A stretch of 64,000 bases of DNA, taken from Paenibacillus sp. GTDB taxonomy: Bacteria > Bacillota > Bacilli > Paenibacillales > YIM-B00363. Numbering within the stretch: position 1 is the stretch's first letter; each line of letters starts with the position of its first letter. The position numbers were made by a program, and so were the translations under genes. Below, piece by piece: positions 8,010 through 16,143 of this stretch. The notes below the pieces were generated by a model, which was given only the letters and a program-made list of their open reading frames with translations, was not told the DNA's origin and did not search any database. Location: contig NZ_JAPSKE010000005.1 of NCBI RefSeq assembly GCF_031177825.1, positions 248,001-312,000 of the forward strand. The letters run 5' to 3'.

Positions 8010-8927
8010 ATGAAAGCAGCGGTATTTACATCTTTCGGGGGACCGGAAGTGATGCGGGTCATGGAGGTTCCGGATCCGCACGCCGGCCCGGGCCAAGTTC
8101 GGGTACGCGTAAAGGCGGCCGGCGTACAGCATTATGATTGCGCGATCCGCGGAGGCTGGACGCCTTCTTATGGCGTAACGGTGAACTTCCCGCAGATTCC
8201 AGGGAATGAGTTTGCAGGCGTGATCGACGAAGTGGGGGCCGGGGTAACCGGTTTTTCGATCGGCAGCGAAGTGCTTGGATTTGCAATCTTGAACTGTTAT
8301 GCCGAATACGTCGTCGTCGGAGCCGATCAGATCGTGGTGAAACCCAAGACAATGACCTGGGAGGAGGCCGGCGGCCTGACCGGCAACGGTCAGGGGGCTT
8401 CCATCGCTTTGACGGCGATCGGTGTGAAGCCGGGCGATACCGTATTCATTAATGGCGCGGCCGGGTCGCTTGGTTCAATCGCCGTTCAGCTTGCGAAAGC
8501 GTTGGGCGCGAAGAAGGTGATCGGTACGGCGAGCGAAACCAATCACGACTTTATCCGTTCCCTAGGCGCTATACCGATAACGTATGAGAAAGGATTGGCG
8601 GATCGGCTCCGGAAGATTGCGCCGGAGGGAATCGATTGCGCATTCGATACCGCCGGAGGCGAGGGTCTGCATGCGGCAGTCGAACTCGTAGCGGACAAGA
8701 AGCGAATTTGTACCTTCTTTGCCTACGACCTTATCGAGGAGCTTGGACTTCGCGTCGTCCGCGGCGAACGCTCGGCAGCGCGTCTGGCCGAGCTTGTAGA
8801 CCTCCACACGCAAGGCAAGCTGCATCTCCATATCAGGCAGATCTTCCCGCTGGACCGGGCCGGCGATGCGCACCGCGCGATCGAAAGCAGACACGGCCGC
8901 GGAAAAATCGTGCTGAAGATCGATTAG
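8010..8927 (+). CDS. NADP-dependent quinone oxidoreductase-like MDR protein
   Basis: A 305-residue zinc-free medium-chain dehydrogenase. The GroES-like half has GNEFAGVIDEVGAGVTGF; the Rossmann half has INGAAGSLGSIAVQLAKALG (AxxGxxG nucleotide motif). The zinc-ligand residues of alcohol dehydrogenases are not evident, and length fits quinone reductases. AAGGAGG precedes the ATG at 8010. It is translationally close to the exporter and ends at a hairpin terminator. A likely role is NAD(P)H reduction of a quinone or enone. Confidence 0.92.
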   Translation: MKAAVFTSFGGPEVMRVMEVPDPHAGPGQVRVRVKAAGVQHYDCAIRGGWTPSYGVTVNFPQIPGNEFAGVIDEVGAGVTGFSIGSEVLGFAILNCYAEYVVVGADQIVVKPKTMTWEEAGGLTGNGQGASIALTAIGVKPGDTVFINGAAGSLGSIAVQLAKALGAKKVIGTASETNHDFIRSLGAIPITYEKGLADRLRKIAPEGIDCAFDTAGGEGLHAAVELVADKKRICTFFAYDLIEELGLRVVRGERSAARLAELVDLHTQGKLHLHIRQIFPLDRAGDAHRAIESRHGRGKIVLKID

Positions 8928-8941
8928 GTCAACCGTGTCAA

Positions 8942-8980
8942 GAAACGGCTGCCATTACGAAGGCAGCCGTTTCTGTCTGG
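8942..8980 (+). terminator. Hairpin terminator after the oxidoreductase
   Basis: Perfect 12-base arms (8942-8953 and 8962-8973) with an 8-base loop, followed by a weak T-rich tail. Confidence 0.7.
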
Positions 8981-9092
8981 ATTCGGTTTTTGACCGCCGA
9001 AAAAAAGAATTGGTTGTCTAAATCACTGACACGATGCCGTCAAACTTCACCCGATAGAATGGAATCAATCCAAGCGAAAGGGTGTAGAAACG

Positions 9093-10628
9093 ATGGCAAG
9101 CAAAACGAACAAAACGGGATGGGTGATCGCAGGCCTCCTGCTCTCGATCCTGATGTCCTCGATGGACAACACGATTCTGGCGACAGCGATGGGGACGATC
9201 GTCGGGGAACTCGGCGGCATGGACCAATTCGTGTGGGTCGTGTCCGCCTATATGATCGCGGAGATGGCGGGGATGCCGATCTTCGGCAAGCTGTCCGATA
9301 TGTACGGGCGTAAACGTTTCTTCGTGTTCGGCATCGTGACGTTCATCGTCGGCTCCGCGCTGTGCGGCACCGCCGATTCGATCGCGGAACTGAGCATGTA
9401 CCGCGCGATTCAAGGAATCGGCGGAGGCGCGCTTATTCCGGTCTCGTTCACAATCATGTTCGACACGGTGTCGCCGGAGAACCGGGGCAAGCTAATGGGT
9501 CTGTTCGGTGCGGTATTCGGCTTGTCTAGCATCTTTGGACCGCTGCTAGGCGCCTATATCACCGACTACATCAGCTGGCAGTGGATATTTTACGTGAACA
9601 TTCCGCTCGGCTTGCTCGCCTTCCTGTTCATAGCCGCCTGCTACAAGGAAACGGTACGGCGCGAGAAGCAGCGCATCGATTGGCTGGGGGCCGTGACGCT
9701 CGCCGGGGCGGTCGTCTGCCTCATGTTCGCGCTCGAATTCGGCGGCAAACTGTATGCGTGGGATTCGGCCGTCATCCTAAGCCTGTTCGGCGGATTCGCC
9801 ATACTGGCGGCGGCGTTCGTCGCCGCGGAACGGCGCGCATCCGAGCCGATCATTTCGTTTCGCATGTTCCAAGACCGGCTGTTCGCGTCCAGCAATCTGG
9901 TAGCCATCATGAGCGGCGCGGCGTTCATTACGGCTTCCGTTTACATTCCGATCTTCATGCAAGGCGTGCTCGGCGGCACGGCGACGAACTCCGGCCTCGT
10001 GCTGCTGCCGATGATGCTCGGCACGGTCGTCTCTGCGACGTCCAGCGGCTTCATCATGAACCGGTTCTCCTACCGGTCGATTCTTGTCACGACGCTCACG
10101 CTGCTGGTCGCAGGCATCGCCTTGCTTACGACGATTCACGCCGAGACGCCGCGGCTTGCCATCACGCTGTACATGATCATGGTCGGACTCGGCATCGGCG
10201 CTTCGTTCTCCATTCCCACGAACGCCGCCATCCATTCGCTCCCCGCCGCGCAGCGCGGATCGGCCAACGCGACGCTGAACTTCCTTCGCTCGCTCGGCAT
10301 GACGCTGGGCATTACGATCTTCGGTATCTTGCAGAGCCACGGCATGGCGAAGAAGCTGTCGGCATCGCTGACGCAAGGCGGCGCAGCCGGTCCGGAAGGA
10401 CTCGACGTGAAGGATCCTTATCTGTTGATGGCGCCGGAGACGCGCGCGCTGATCCCGGACGATGTCTTATCGCTCGTTACGACGGGGTTGGCCGATTCGA
10501 TCGCGAACATCTTCGCTTGGGGATTGATTCCCGCGGTGCTGGCCGTCGCGGCGGCATGGCGGATGACCGGCGCGAAGCACGATCCGAAGGCGGAGCTCGA
10601 AGCGCGCGCCGCAGCGCATTCCCATTAA
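9093..10628 (+). CDS. MFS multidrug exporter, EmrB/QacA (DHA2) family
   Basis: A 511-residue, 14-helix DHA2 exporter. Motif D1 lies in SILMSSMDNTILATAMGTI, motif A is GKLSDMYGRKRFF, the motif B Arg is in YRAIQGIGGGALIP, and motif C is GLSSIFGPLLGAYI. Length is typical of the family. AAAGGGTG lies 6-7 bases before the ATG. The reading frame is GC-rich with a strong third-position bias compared with its neighbours. The remnant gene at 10646 follows closely. The substrate is unknown; a second drug exporter lies only 1 kb upstream. Confidence 0.95.
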   Translation: MASKTNKTGWVIAGLLLSILMSSMDNTILATAMGTIVGELGGMDQFVWVVSAYMIAEMAGMPIFGKLSDMYGRKRFFVFGIVTFIVGSALCGTADSIAELSMYRAIQGIGGGALIPVSFTIMFDTVSPENRGKLMGLFGAVFGLSSIFGPLLGAYITDYISWQWIFYVNIPLGLLAFLFIAACYKETVRREKQRIDWLGAVTLAGAVVCLMFALEFGGKLYAWDSAVILSLFGGFAILAAAFVAAERRASEPIISFRMFQDRLFASSNLVAIMSGAAFITASVYIPIFMQGVLGGTATNSGLVLLPMMLGTVVSATSSGFIMNRFSYRSILVTTLTLLVAGIALLTTIHAETPRLAITLYMIMVGLGIGASFSIPTNAAIHSLPAAQRGSANATLNFLRSLGMTLGITIFGILQSHGMAKKLSASLTQGGAAGPEGLDVKDPYLLMAPETRALIPDDVLSLVTTGLADSIANIFAWGLIPAVLAVAAAWRMTGAKHDPKAELEARAAAHSH

Positions 10629-10645
10629 CGGAAAGGGGAAGCTCG

Positions 10646-10774
10646 ATGCTGCGCGAAGCAACGATGCGTCCGGACCGGCGCAGCCTTACCCGTGCAACGC
10701 TGGAGCGACAGCTGCTGCTATGCCGCTCCAGCCTCCCGGCGGTCGATGCGGTCTCGCATCTGGGGGCGATATGA
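10646..10774 (+). pseudogene. 5' remnant of a winged-helix (HTH_42/YcaQ-like) gene
   Basis: A 42-codon frame begins 17 bases after the exporter stop with a good ribosome site (AAAGGGG). It encodes MLREATMRPDRRSLTRATLE followed by RQLLLCRSSLPAVDAVSHLG. This matches the N-terminus of winged-helix proteins of the HTH_42/YcaQ type, which usually continue with LQAQ. The frame stops just there, and the downstream 115 bases hold no continuation. I infer a 3'-truncated gene. A genuine 42-residue peptide is the alternative. Confidence 0.55.
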
Positions 10775-10891
10775 ATTATACCGTCTCGACCCCCTATCTT
10801 GCGGATGCCGCAACGAACGAATTGGTCATTGCGGAGACGTTGTGGTACGCTTTGCTTATGTCATTGTAGTGGAGAATGGAGGTGAACTGGA

Positions 10892-11269
10892 ATGACCGTT
10901 ACGAAGAAACTTCCTTTTCACCGGTTCCTGATCCTTGTAATGGTTTCTATTTTCATTCTCGTTTCTCCATTGTCCCTTGCGGCGCTGCAGCAAGATCATC
11001 CGAAAGCATCGGTTCAGGATGAACCCTCCTTCGAGGTCGATCGCGCACAGCAAGCCCATTTGGGAATCCGACAAGCGATCTCCCAACTAAGGCTGCTGCC
11101 GACTCCATGTTTTCAGCTATTGTTCGTCATCGTCTCCCTCATCGCGGTACTCGGCGTTGCTCGGGTGCTTCTATTCCTGTACCCCACGATTTTTCTACTC
11201 CGTAAAATCTTACTGCTCCTTCCGATCAAATTCACGTCCAAATACGTGCGCCTGACTTCCGACTTATAA
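10892..11269 (+). CDS. Small two-helix membrane protein upstream of secDF
   Basis: A 125-residue protein I do not recognise. Helix 1 (about residues 11-31) resembles a signal anchor. A 40-residue hydrophilic segment with SVQDEPSFEVDRAQQAH follows, then a longer hydrophobic stretch (about residues 75-110). GGAGGTG precedes the ATG at 10892. It ends 32 bases before secDF and is probably cotranscribed with it. It could be an accessory subunit or a holdover small membrane protein; only position supports a link to secretion. Confidence 0.65.
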   Translation: MTVTKKLPFHRFLILVMVSIFILVSPLSLAALQQDHPKASVQDEPSFEVDRAQQAHLGIRQAISQLRLLPTPCFQLLFVIVSLIAVLGVARVLLFLYPTIFLLRKILLLLPIKFTSKYVRLTSDL

Positions 11270-11301
11270 TCGAAAATTATAGTTTGGAAGGGGTATTTTA
11301 T

Positions 11302-13458
11302 TTGCTATTCCCTAAAAGAATACTTGCGTTCGTTCTGACGGTTCTCATTACCTTCGGGTGTTTCGCGATGACCGGCCCTGACATCGTCAAAAGCATTCGT
11401 CTCGGTCTTGATTTAAAGGGCGGATTCGAAATTCTATACGAAGCCGAACCCTTGAATTCTGGAGGGGAGGTCACGAAAGAAGCGCTTGTTCAAACGGCGA
11501 GAAGTCTGGAACAACGCGTGGATGCCCTCGGAACGACGGAACCCGAAGTGTTACCCGAAGGCGAGGACCGGATCCGCGTTCGGATCGCGGGCGTAGAGGA
11601 TGAAGCGAAGGTTCGGGAAATCCTGAAGAAACCTGCCGTATTGACCTTCCGCGGGCCCGATGGATCCGTTAAGTTGCAAGGGAACGATTTCGTCCAAGGC
11701 GCGGCCGTCGTCGCTTTCGACGAAATCCAGCAGCCAATCATACAAATCGAAGTGAAGGACAAACAAAAACTAAGGCAAGTTTCGGAGGAGCTGTTCCAAC
11801 AGCCGTTGGCTATCTTCCTAGACGAAACGTTGATTTCGGCCCCCGTCGTAAGAGCGATTCTGCCGGACGGGCGCGCGACAATCTCAGGAACGTATAGCTA
11901 CGAGGAAGCAAAAGACCTTGCCGACACCATCAATCTCGGTGCGCTTCCTCTCAAACTAACCGAAAAGTACACTCAATCGGTAGGCGCCTCCCTAGGTCAA
12001 CAATCATTGGAACAGACCGTGAAGGCGGGGATCATCGCTTCGATCTTTATTTTGTTGTTCATGTTGACGCTCTACCGCATTCCCGGCATCGTAGCCGGCA
12101 TCACGCTCATTACCTACACGTGGGCGCTGTTGCTAGTGTTTTACTGGCTGAATGCTACCTTGACCCTTCCCGGGATCGCGGCGTTCATCCTAGGGATCGG
12201 GATGGCCGTCGACGCGAACATCATCACGTACGAACGGCTGAAAGACGAGATTCGAAGCGGGAAAAGCCTGTTATCCTCGCTTCGCGCGGGTTCCAAACAT
12301 TCGATTCGCACGATCGTCGACGCCAACTTGACGACCGTCATTGCCGCCCTTGTGCTTTTCTACATCGGCACCGGAGCCATCAAGGGTTTTGCCCTGACCT
12401 TGATGCTTAGCATAGGACTAAGCGTCCTGACGAACGTGTTTTACTCCCAATGGTTATTGCAGCTTCTCATTACGTCGAACCTCGTCAAGAGCCCCGCCTT
12501 GTTCGGCGTTCGGGAATCCGAAATCGCGAAGGTGAACGAAGCTCCCATCCCGTTGAATCGGTTTTACGAACGTTGGGATTTCGTACGGAAGAGAAAGATC
12601 TTTTTCGGGGTGTCGGTCGTTGTTTCCGTCTTAGGAATAGGCAGCTTGCTGCTACAGGGATTGCACCTTGGAGTGGATTTTAAAGCGGGCACAAGCTTGG
12701 ATATCGCGCTTCCACAAACGACGACGAGAGCCGAAGTGCAAGCAATTACCCAAGGCATTCGCTTGGAACCTGCTTCGTTTACGGTGGGCGGCGAAGCGCA
12801 AGATCGGGTGGGTCTCCGTTTCGACAGAGTTCTTGACGCCGATACCGGCGAAGTGGACGAAACGATTACCGCGTTCAAGCAGCGCTTCGGAGACGAGATT
12901 TCCTACGAAGAGAACACCGTGGACCCTGCGATCGCCCGCGAATTGGTTCATAAAGCGCTTGTTGCGCTATCGATTGCGAGCATCGGCATCGTGCTTTATG
13001 TGACCGTTCGTTTCGAATGGCGTTTCGCTCTCGCCGCGGTCGCGGCGTTAATTCACAATGCGTTCCTTGTCGTCAGCCTGTTTTCGATCGTTCGGTTGGA
13101 AGTCAACCTGCCGTTCATCGCTGCGATTCTAACGATCATCGGGTATTCCATTAACGATACGATCGTAATTTTCGACCGAATCCGGGAGAACTTGCGCTTC
13201 GCGAAAGTGAAAACCTTCGAGGACTTGGCGGAAATCGTGAATCGGAGTATTCGCCAAACCTTGCTGAGATCCATCAATACGGGCGCGACCGTCATCTTCG
13301 CAACGATCGCATTGCTCCTTTGGGGGAGCCCGTCCATCGGCTTATTTTCGATCGCCATGACCGTCGGTTTGATCATCGGGATGTATTCATCCGTCTGCAT
13401 CGCCAGCCAGCTATGGTTGCAGGTAAAGAAGGGGTCGCTTGCACGGGCCGGCGACTAG
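11302..13458 (+). CDS. secDF: Protein translocase subunit SecDF (fused)
   Basis: A 718-residue natural fusion of SecD and SecF, as in Bacillus. The SecD half has IRLGLDLKGGFE and the P1 domain, then six helices including AFILGIGMAVDANIITYERL. The SecF half begins with LGVDFKAGTSL and has IGYSINDTIVIFDRIRENL. These are the hallmark RND-type motifs. SecDF uses proton motive force to pull exported proteins from SecYEG. The start is TTG at 11302, preceded by GGAAGGGG with 8-base spacing; the upstream in-frame TTG overlaps that ribosome site. It lies away from usual secretion neighbours, so it may be a second copy. It ends at a terminator shared with the GDPD operon. Confidence 0.95.
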   Translation: MLFPKRILAFVLTVLITFGCFAMTGPDIVKSIRLGLDLKGGFEILYEAEPLNSGGEVTKEALVQTARSLEQRVDALGTTEPEVLPEGEDRIRVRIAGVEDEAKVREILKKPAVLTFRGPDGSVKLQGNDFVQGAAVVAFDEIQQPIIQIEVKDKQKLRQVSEELFQQPLAIFLDETLISAPVVRAILPDGRATISGTYSYEEAKDLADTINLGALPLKLTEKYTQSVGASLGQQSLEQTVKAGIIASIFILLFMLTLYRIPGIVAGITLITYTWALLLVFYWLNATLTLPGIAAFILGIGMAVDANIITYERLKDEIRSGKSLLSSLRAGSKHSIRTIVDANLTTVIAALVLFYIGTGAIKGFALTLMLSIGLSVLTNVFYSQWLLQLLITSNLVKSPALFGVRESEIAKVNEAPIPLNRFYERWDFVRKRKIFFGVSVVVSVLGIGSLLLQGLHLGVDFKAGTSLDIALPQTTTRAEVQAITQGIRLEPASFTVGGEAQDRVGLRFDRVLDADTGEVDETITAFKQRFGDEISYEENTVDPAIARELVHKALVALSIASIGIVLYVTVRFEWRFALAAVAALIHNAFLVVSLFSIVRLEVNLPFIAAILTIIGYSINDTIVIFDRIRENLRFAKVKTFEDLAEIVNRSIRQTLLRSINTGATVIFATIALLLWGSPSIGLFSIAMTVGLIIGMYSSVCIASQLWLQVKKGSLARAGD

Positions 13459-13483
13459 TCATGCAGCCTCCAATTTGCGAAGA

Positions 13484-13511
13484 CTCCCGCCGTTAACAAT
13501 CGCGGCGGGAG
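13484..13511. terminator. Bidirectional hairpin between secDF and the GDPD gene
   Basis: Nine-base arms CTCCCGCCG and CGGCGGGAG with a 10-base loop between convergent genes. The T-run is short on both sides. Confidence 0.65.
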
Positions 13512-13534
13512 GTTTGACTATTATGCGCTTCCCC

Positions 13535-14248
13535 TTATTCCTCTGTTAAAAGAGTATCCGTCGTGATGTAATCGACGCCGGCATCGAGAAAGCGCAAGCT
13601 CTCTTCGCGTTGATTGATCGTCCATAGCGACACTTCGATCCCGGCTTCTCTGCATGCTCGAACCGCGTCGGGCGTCATTACCTTGTAGTCGTAGTCAAGA
13701 AACATCGGCATCAGCCGCTTCGCCAACTCGATATCCTCGGGCGACGGCGGCTTCGCGGACAAAAATCCGAGCGGGACTTCGTTGTCGATCGCCCGCACCT
13801 TCCTCAAATCGTCGGCGTTGAAGCAGATGAAGCTGCTCTGCCCTCGCATGCCGCACTCGTCGACGAGGCGTACGAGACGATTCAAGTCGGTATCGCGATG
13901 ATATTCTTCGATTTCAATGAATGCATGCATGTTATAGGACTTGCAGATGTACAACACTTCTTCCAGCGTGGGAATTTTCAGCCCTGAGTAGGCTTCAATG
14001 CCATGACCCGCGACGATCTGTAAATTCCGGATTTCCTCGAATGTGTGATCTTTCGCCTTCCCGCTTCCGTTCGTCATTCGATCGACCGTACGGTCATGAT
14101 GTACGATCCAATGTCCGTCGGTCGTGCAATACGTATCGCATTCGATGCCCCAGAAGCCCGAGCGGCCGGCTAATTCGAAAGCCGCCGTCGTATTTTCCGG
14201 CGCTCGCATACTGAATCCGCGATGTGCGACATACTTCGTCGTCGGCAT
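13535..14248 (-). CDS. Cytoplasmic glycerophosphodiester phosphodiesterase (GDPD)
   Basis: A 237-residue TIM-barrel GDPD. Catalytic motifs: AHRGFSMRAPENT (His-Arg, then Glu-Asn), WGIECDTYCTTDG (acidic metal ligands) and WIVHHDRTVDR (general His). There is no signal peptide, unlike secreted GlpQ, so it should act on imported diesters, giving glycerol 3-phosphate and an alcohol. It starts 33 bases after the permease stop, so it is the last gene of the operon that begins with the two-component system at 20644. That suggests the importer brings in glycerophosphodiesters, or glycans carrying them. Confidence 0.92.
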   Translation of the reverse strand: MPTTKYVAHRGFSMRAPENTTAAFELAGRSGFWGIECDTYCTTDGHWIVHHDRTVDRMTNGSGKAKDHTFEEIRNLQIVAGHGIEAYSGLKIPTLEEVLYICKSYNMHAFIEIEEYHRDTDLNRLVRLVDECGMRGQSSFICFNADDLRKVRAIDNEVPLGFLSAKPPSPEDIELAKRLMPMFLDYDYKVMTPDAVRACREAGIEVSLWTINQREESLRFLDAGVDYITTDTLLTEE

Positions 14249-14281
14249 GGCAAGTCGCTCCTTATGATGTAGATTGCGTTC

Positions 14282-15154
14282 TCAACCCTTCACGGAGCCT
14301 AACAGAACTCCTTTGTTAAAGTGCTTCTGCAAGAACGGATAGATGACGAGAAGCGGCAGCGCGGTCAGAACGATCGCGGCCATCTTGGCCGCCGGCGTAT
14401 ATTGAAACTCCAGATTCGAAGCGTTCGAGAGCGTCGTATCGCCCCCTTCGACAATCATCTGTCTGAGAAACACCTGCAGCGGCATGAGTCGGTTGTCGTT
14501 CAAATACAAGATGGCGGAAAAATACGTATTCCAGTTCGAAACGAAATAAAACAGCGTAAACGTCGCGATCGCAGGCAAGGACAAAGGCAGGATGATCGCG
14601 GCCAGCAGCCTCCATTCTCCGCTTCCGTCTATTCTTGCGGACTCCTCGAGCTCGACCGGGATCGATTGGAAGAACCCCCGCATGACGATCGTGTTGAAGG
14701 CCGAGATCGCCGAGCTGAGCCAGATCGCCCAGAAGCTGTCCAACAAATGAAGGGATTTCGCCACCAAATAGGTAGGAATCATGCCGCCCGAAAACAGGAT
14801 GGTGAAAAAGACGAGAAAATTGATCGAGGCGCGCAGCTTTAACCAGGGCTTTGACAATCCATACGCCATCAGGGTAGTAAACACGATATTGATTAGGGTT
14901 CCTACGACGCCTAGAATGACCGCATTTCGGAACGCCTGGGTAAACCCCGGGTGCGCCATTAAATACCGATACCCGTCCAGGGTGAATTCCTGAGGGAACA
15001 AATAAAATCCTCGCGTAAGGAATTCCTTCTCCGACGAGAAGGAAATCGAAAATACATAGAACAACGGGAACAATGCCAATCCGGCGGCCAGAATCACCAG
15101 CGCGTACACGAAGACGTTGAATACGCGGTCAATCGACGATTCGCGAATCCCCAT
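14282..15154 (-). CDS. ABC importer permease, LplC/MalG-like
   Basis: A 290-residue CUT1 permease with six predicted helices. The EAA loop for the ATPase is LEESARIDGSGEWRLLAAI, and the C-terminus GVLLGSVKG is the hallmark of the LplC subgroup. It overlaps the partner permease by one base at 15154 and precedes the GDPD gene. Confidence 0.93.
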   Translation of the reverse strand: MGIRESSIDRVFNVFVYALVILAAGLALFPLFYVFSISFSSEKEFLTRGFYLFPQEFTLDGYRYLMAHPGFTQAFRNAVILGVVGTLINIVFTTLMAYGLSKPWLKLRASINFLVFFTILFSGGMIPTYLVAKSLHLLDSFWAIWLSSAISAFNTIVMRGFFQSIPVELEESARIDGSGEWRLLAAIILPLSLPAIATFTLFYFVSNWNTYFSAILYLNDNRLMPLQVFLRQMIVEGGDTTLSNASNLEFQYTPAAKMAAIVLTALPLLVIYPFLQKHFNKGVLLGSVKG

Positions 15155-16053
15155 CAGAATACTCCCTCCTGCCCTAACCGCTTGGCGATTCGGTTGACGA
15201 GGAGAACCATCGTCAATCCGACGGCGGATTTAAACAATCCGACGGCGGTCGAATAACTGTAATCCCCCTGGAGCAGTCCGACTTTATAGATGAACGTCTC
15301 GAACACTTCGGAAACTTTGTAATTCAACGGATTTTGAAGCAGGAAAATATGTTCGAAGCCCAGATCCATGATATGCCCGATCCGCAAAATCAACATAATG
15401 ACGATAACGTTCCGCAACGAAGGAATCGTAATATGCCACAATTGACGCAGCCGGTTGGCGCCGTCCGTGACGGCCGCTTCGTACAAGGTAGGATCGATGC
15501 CCGCCAACGCCGCAAGGAAGATGATGGCCCCCCACCCCGCGCCTTGCCAAATATTTTGGAACAGCCATACCCAACGGAAATATTTCGGATCCGTCAACAA
15601 CTCGACCGGGCCGAAGCCCCAGTCCGCCAATATCTGATTCAGGCCCCCGGACCCGCTGGCGAACAATAGGACGGTAATGCCGACGATAACGACCCAGGAA
15701 ATAAAATTCGGGGCGTACAAAATCGTTTGTACCGGCACCTTCACCCATCGCCGCTTCACCTCGTTCAGCAGCAATGCCACGAGAATCGTGGTGGGGAAGA
15801 AAATGAACACGTCCAACACGTTCAGTAAAAGCGTATTTTTAAGAAGCAGCAGGAAGTCGCCTTCCGCGAACAATCTTCGAAAATGATGAAGACCTACCCA
15901 TTCGCTCTTCATGACGCCTTGGAATGGACTATACTCCATAAAGGCGATCGCGATGCCGAACATCGGAACATATTTAAAGACGATGAAATAAAGCAGCCCG
16001 GGTAAAATCATTAAGTAGATAGGAAACGCTCTCGACCAATACCCTCTAGACAT
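15154..16053 (-). CDS. ABC importer permease, LplB/MalF-like
   Basis: A 299-residue membrane protein. It begins with LMILPGLLYFIVFKYVPMFG, the signature first helix of LplB permeases. The EAA loop is LYEAAVTDGANRLRQLWHI. It pairs with the permease at 14282 and the lipoprotein at 16144. No ATPase is in this operon. Confidence 0.93.
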   Translation of the reverse strand: MSRGYWSRAFPIYLMILPGLLYFIVFKYVPMFGIAIAFMEYSPFQGVMKSEWVGLHHFRRLFAEGDFLLLLKNTLLLNVLDVFIFFPTTILVALLLNEVKRRWVKVPVQTILYAPNFISWVVIVGITVLLFASGSGGLNQILADWGFGPVELLTDPKYFRWVWLFQNIWQGAGWGAIIFLAALAGIDPTLYEAAVTDGANRLRQLWHITIPSLRNVIVIMLILRIGHIMDLGFEHIFLLQNPLNYKVSEVFETFIYKVGLLQGDYSYSTAVGLFKSAVGLTMVLLVNRIAKRLGQEGVF

Positions 16054-16096
16054 AGCTACCTCCCGCAGCAGCGCGATGACTTCATGTAGGTAAACC

Positions 16097-16124
16097 GTCC
16101 CGCGCGGCGGCAGCCGCGCGGGAC
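16097..16124 (-). promoter_or_regulatory. Intergenic stem-loop between binding protein and permeases
   Basis: A perfect 12-base GC-rich stem with a 4-base loop and no T-run. It sits just after the binding-protein stop inside the operon. Such hairpins often protect the 3' end of the upstream message, so binding protein is made in excess over permeases. Confidence 0.6.
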
Positions 16125-16143
16125 GCAGGGAGAATCGAACCGT

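Noticed and set aside
9581-10645. Long frame overlapping the 14-TM exporter
   Set aside because: Out-of-frame reading of the exporter with a low-complexity Arg/His product. Only its last 42 codons (10646-10774) look genuine.
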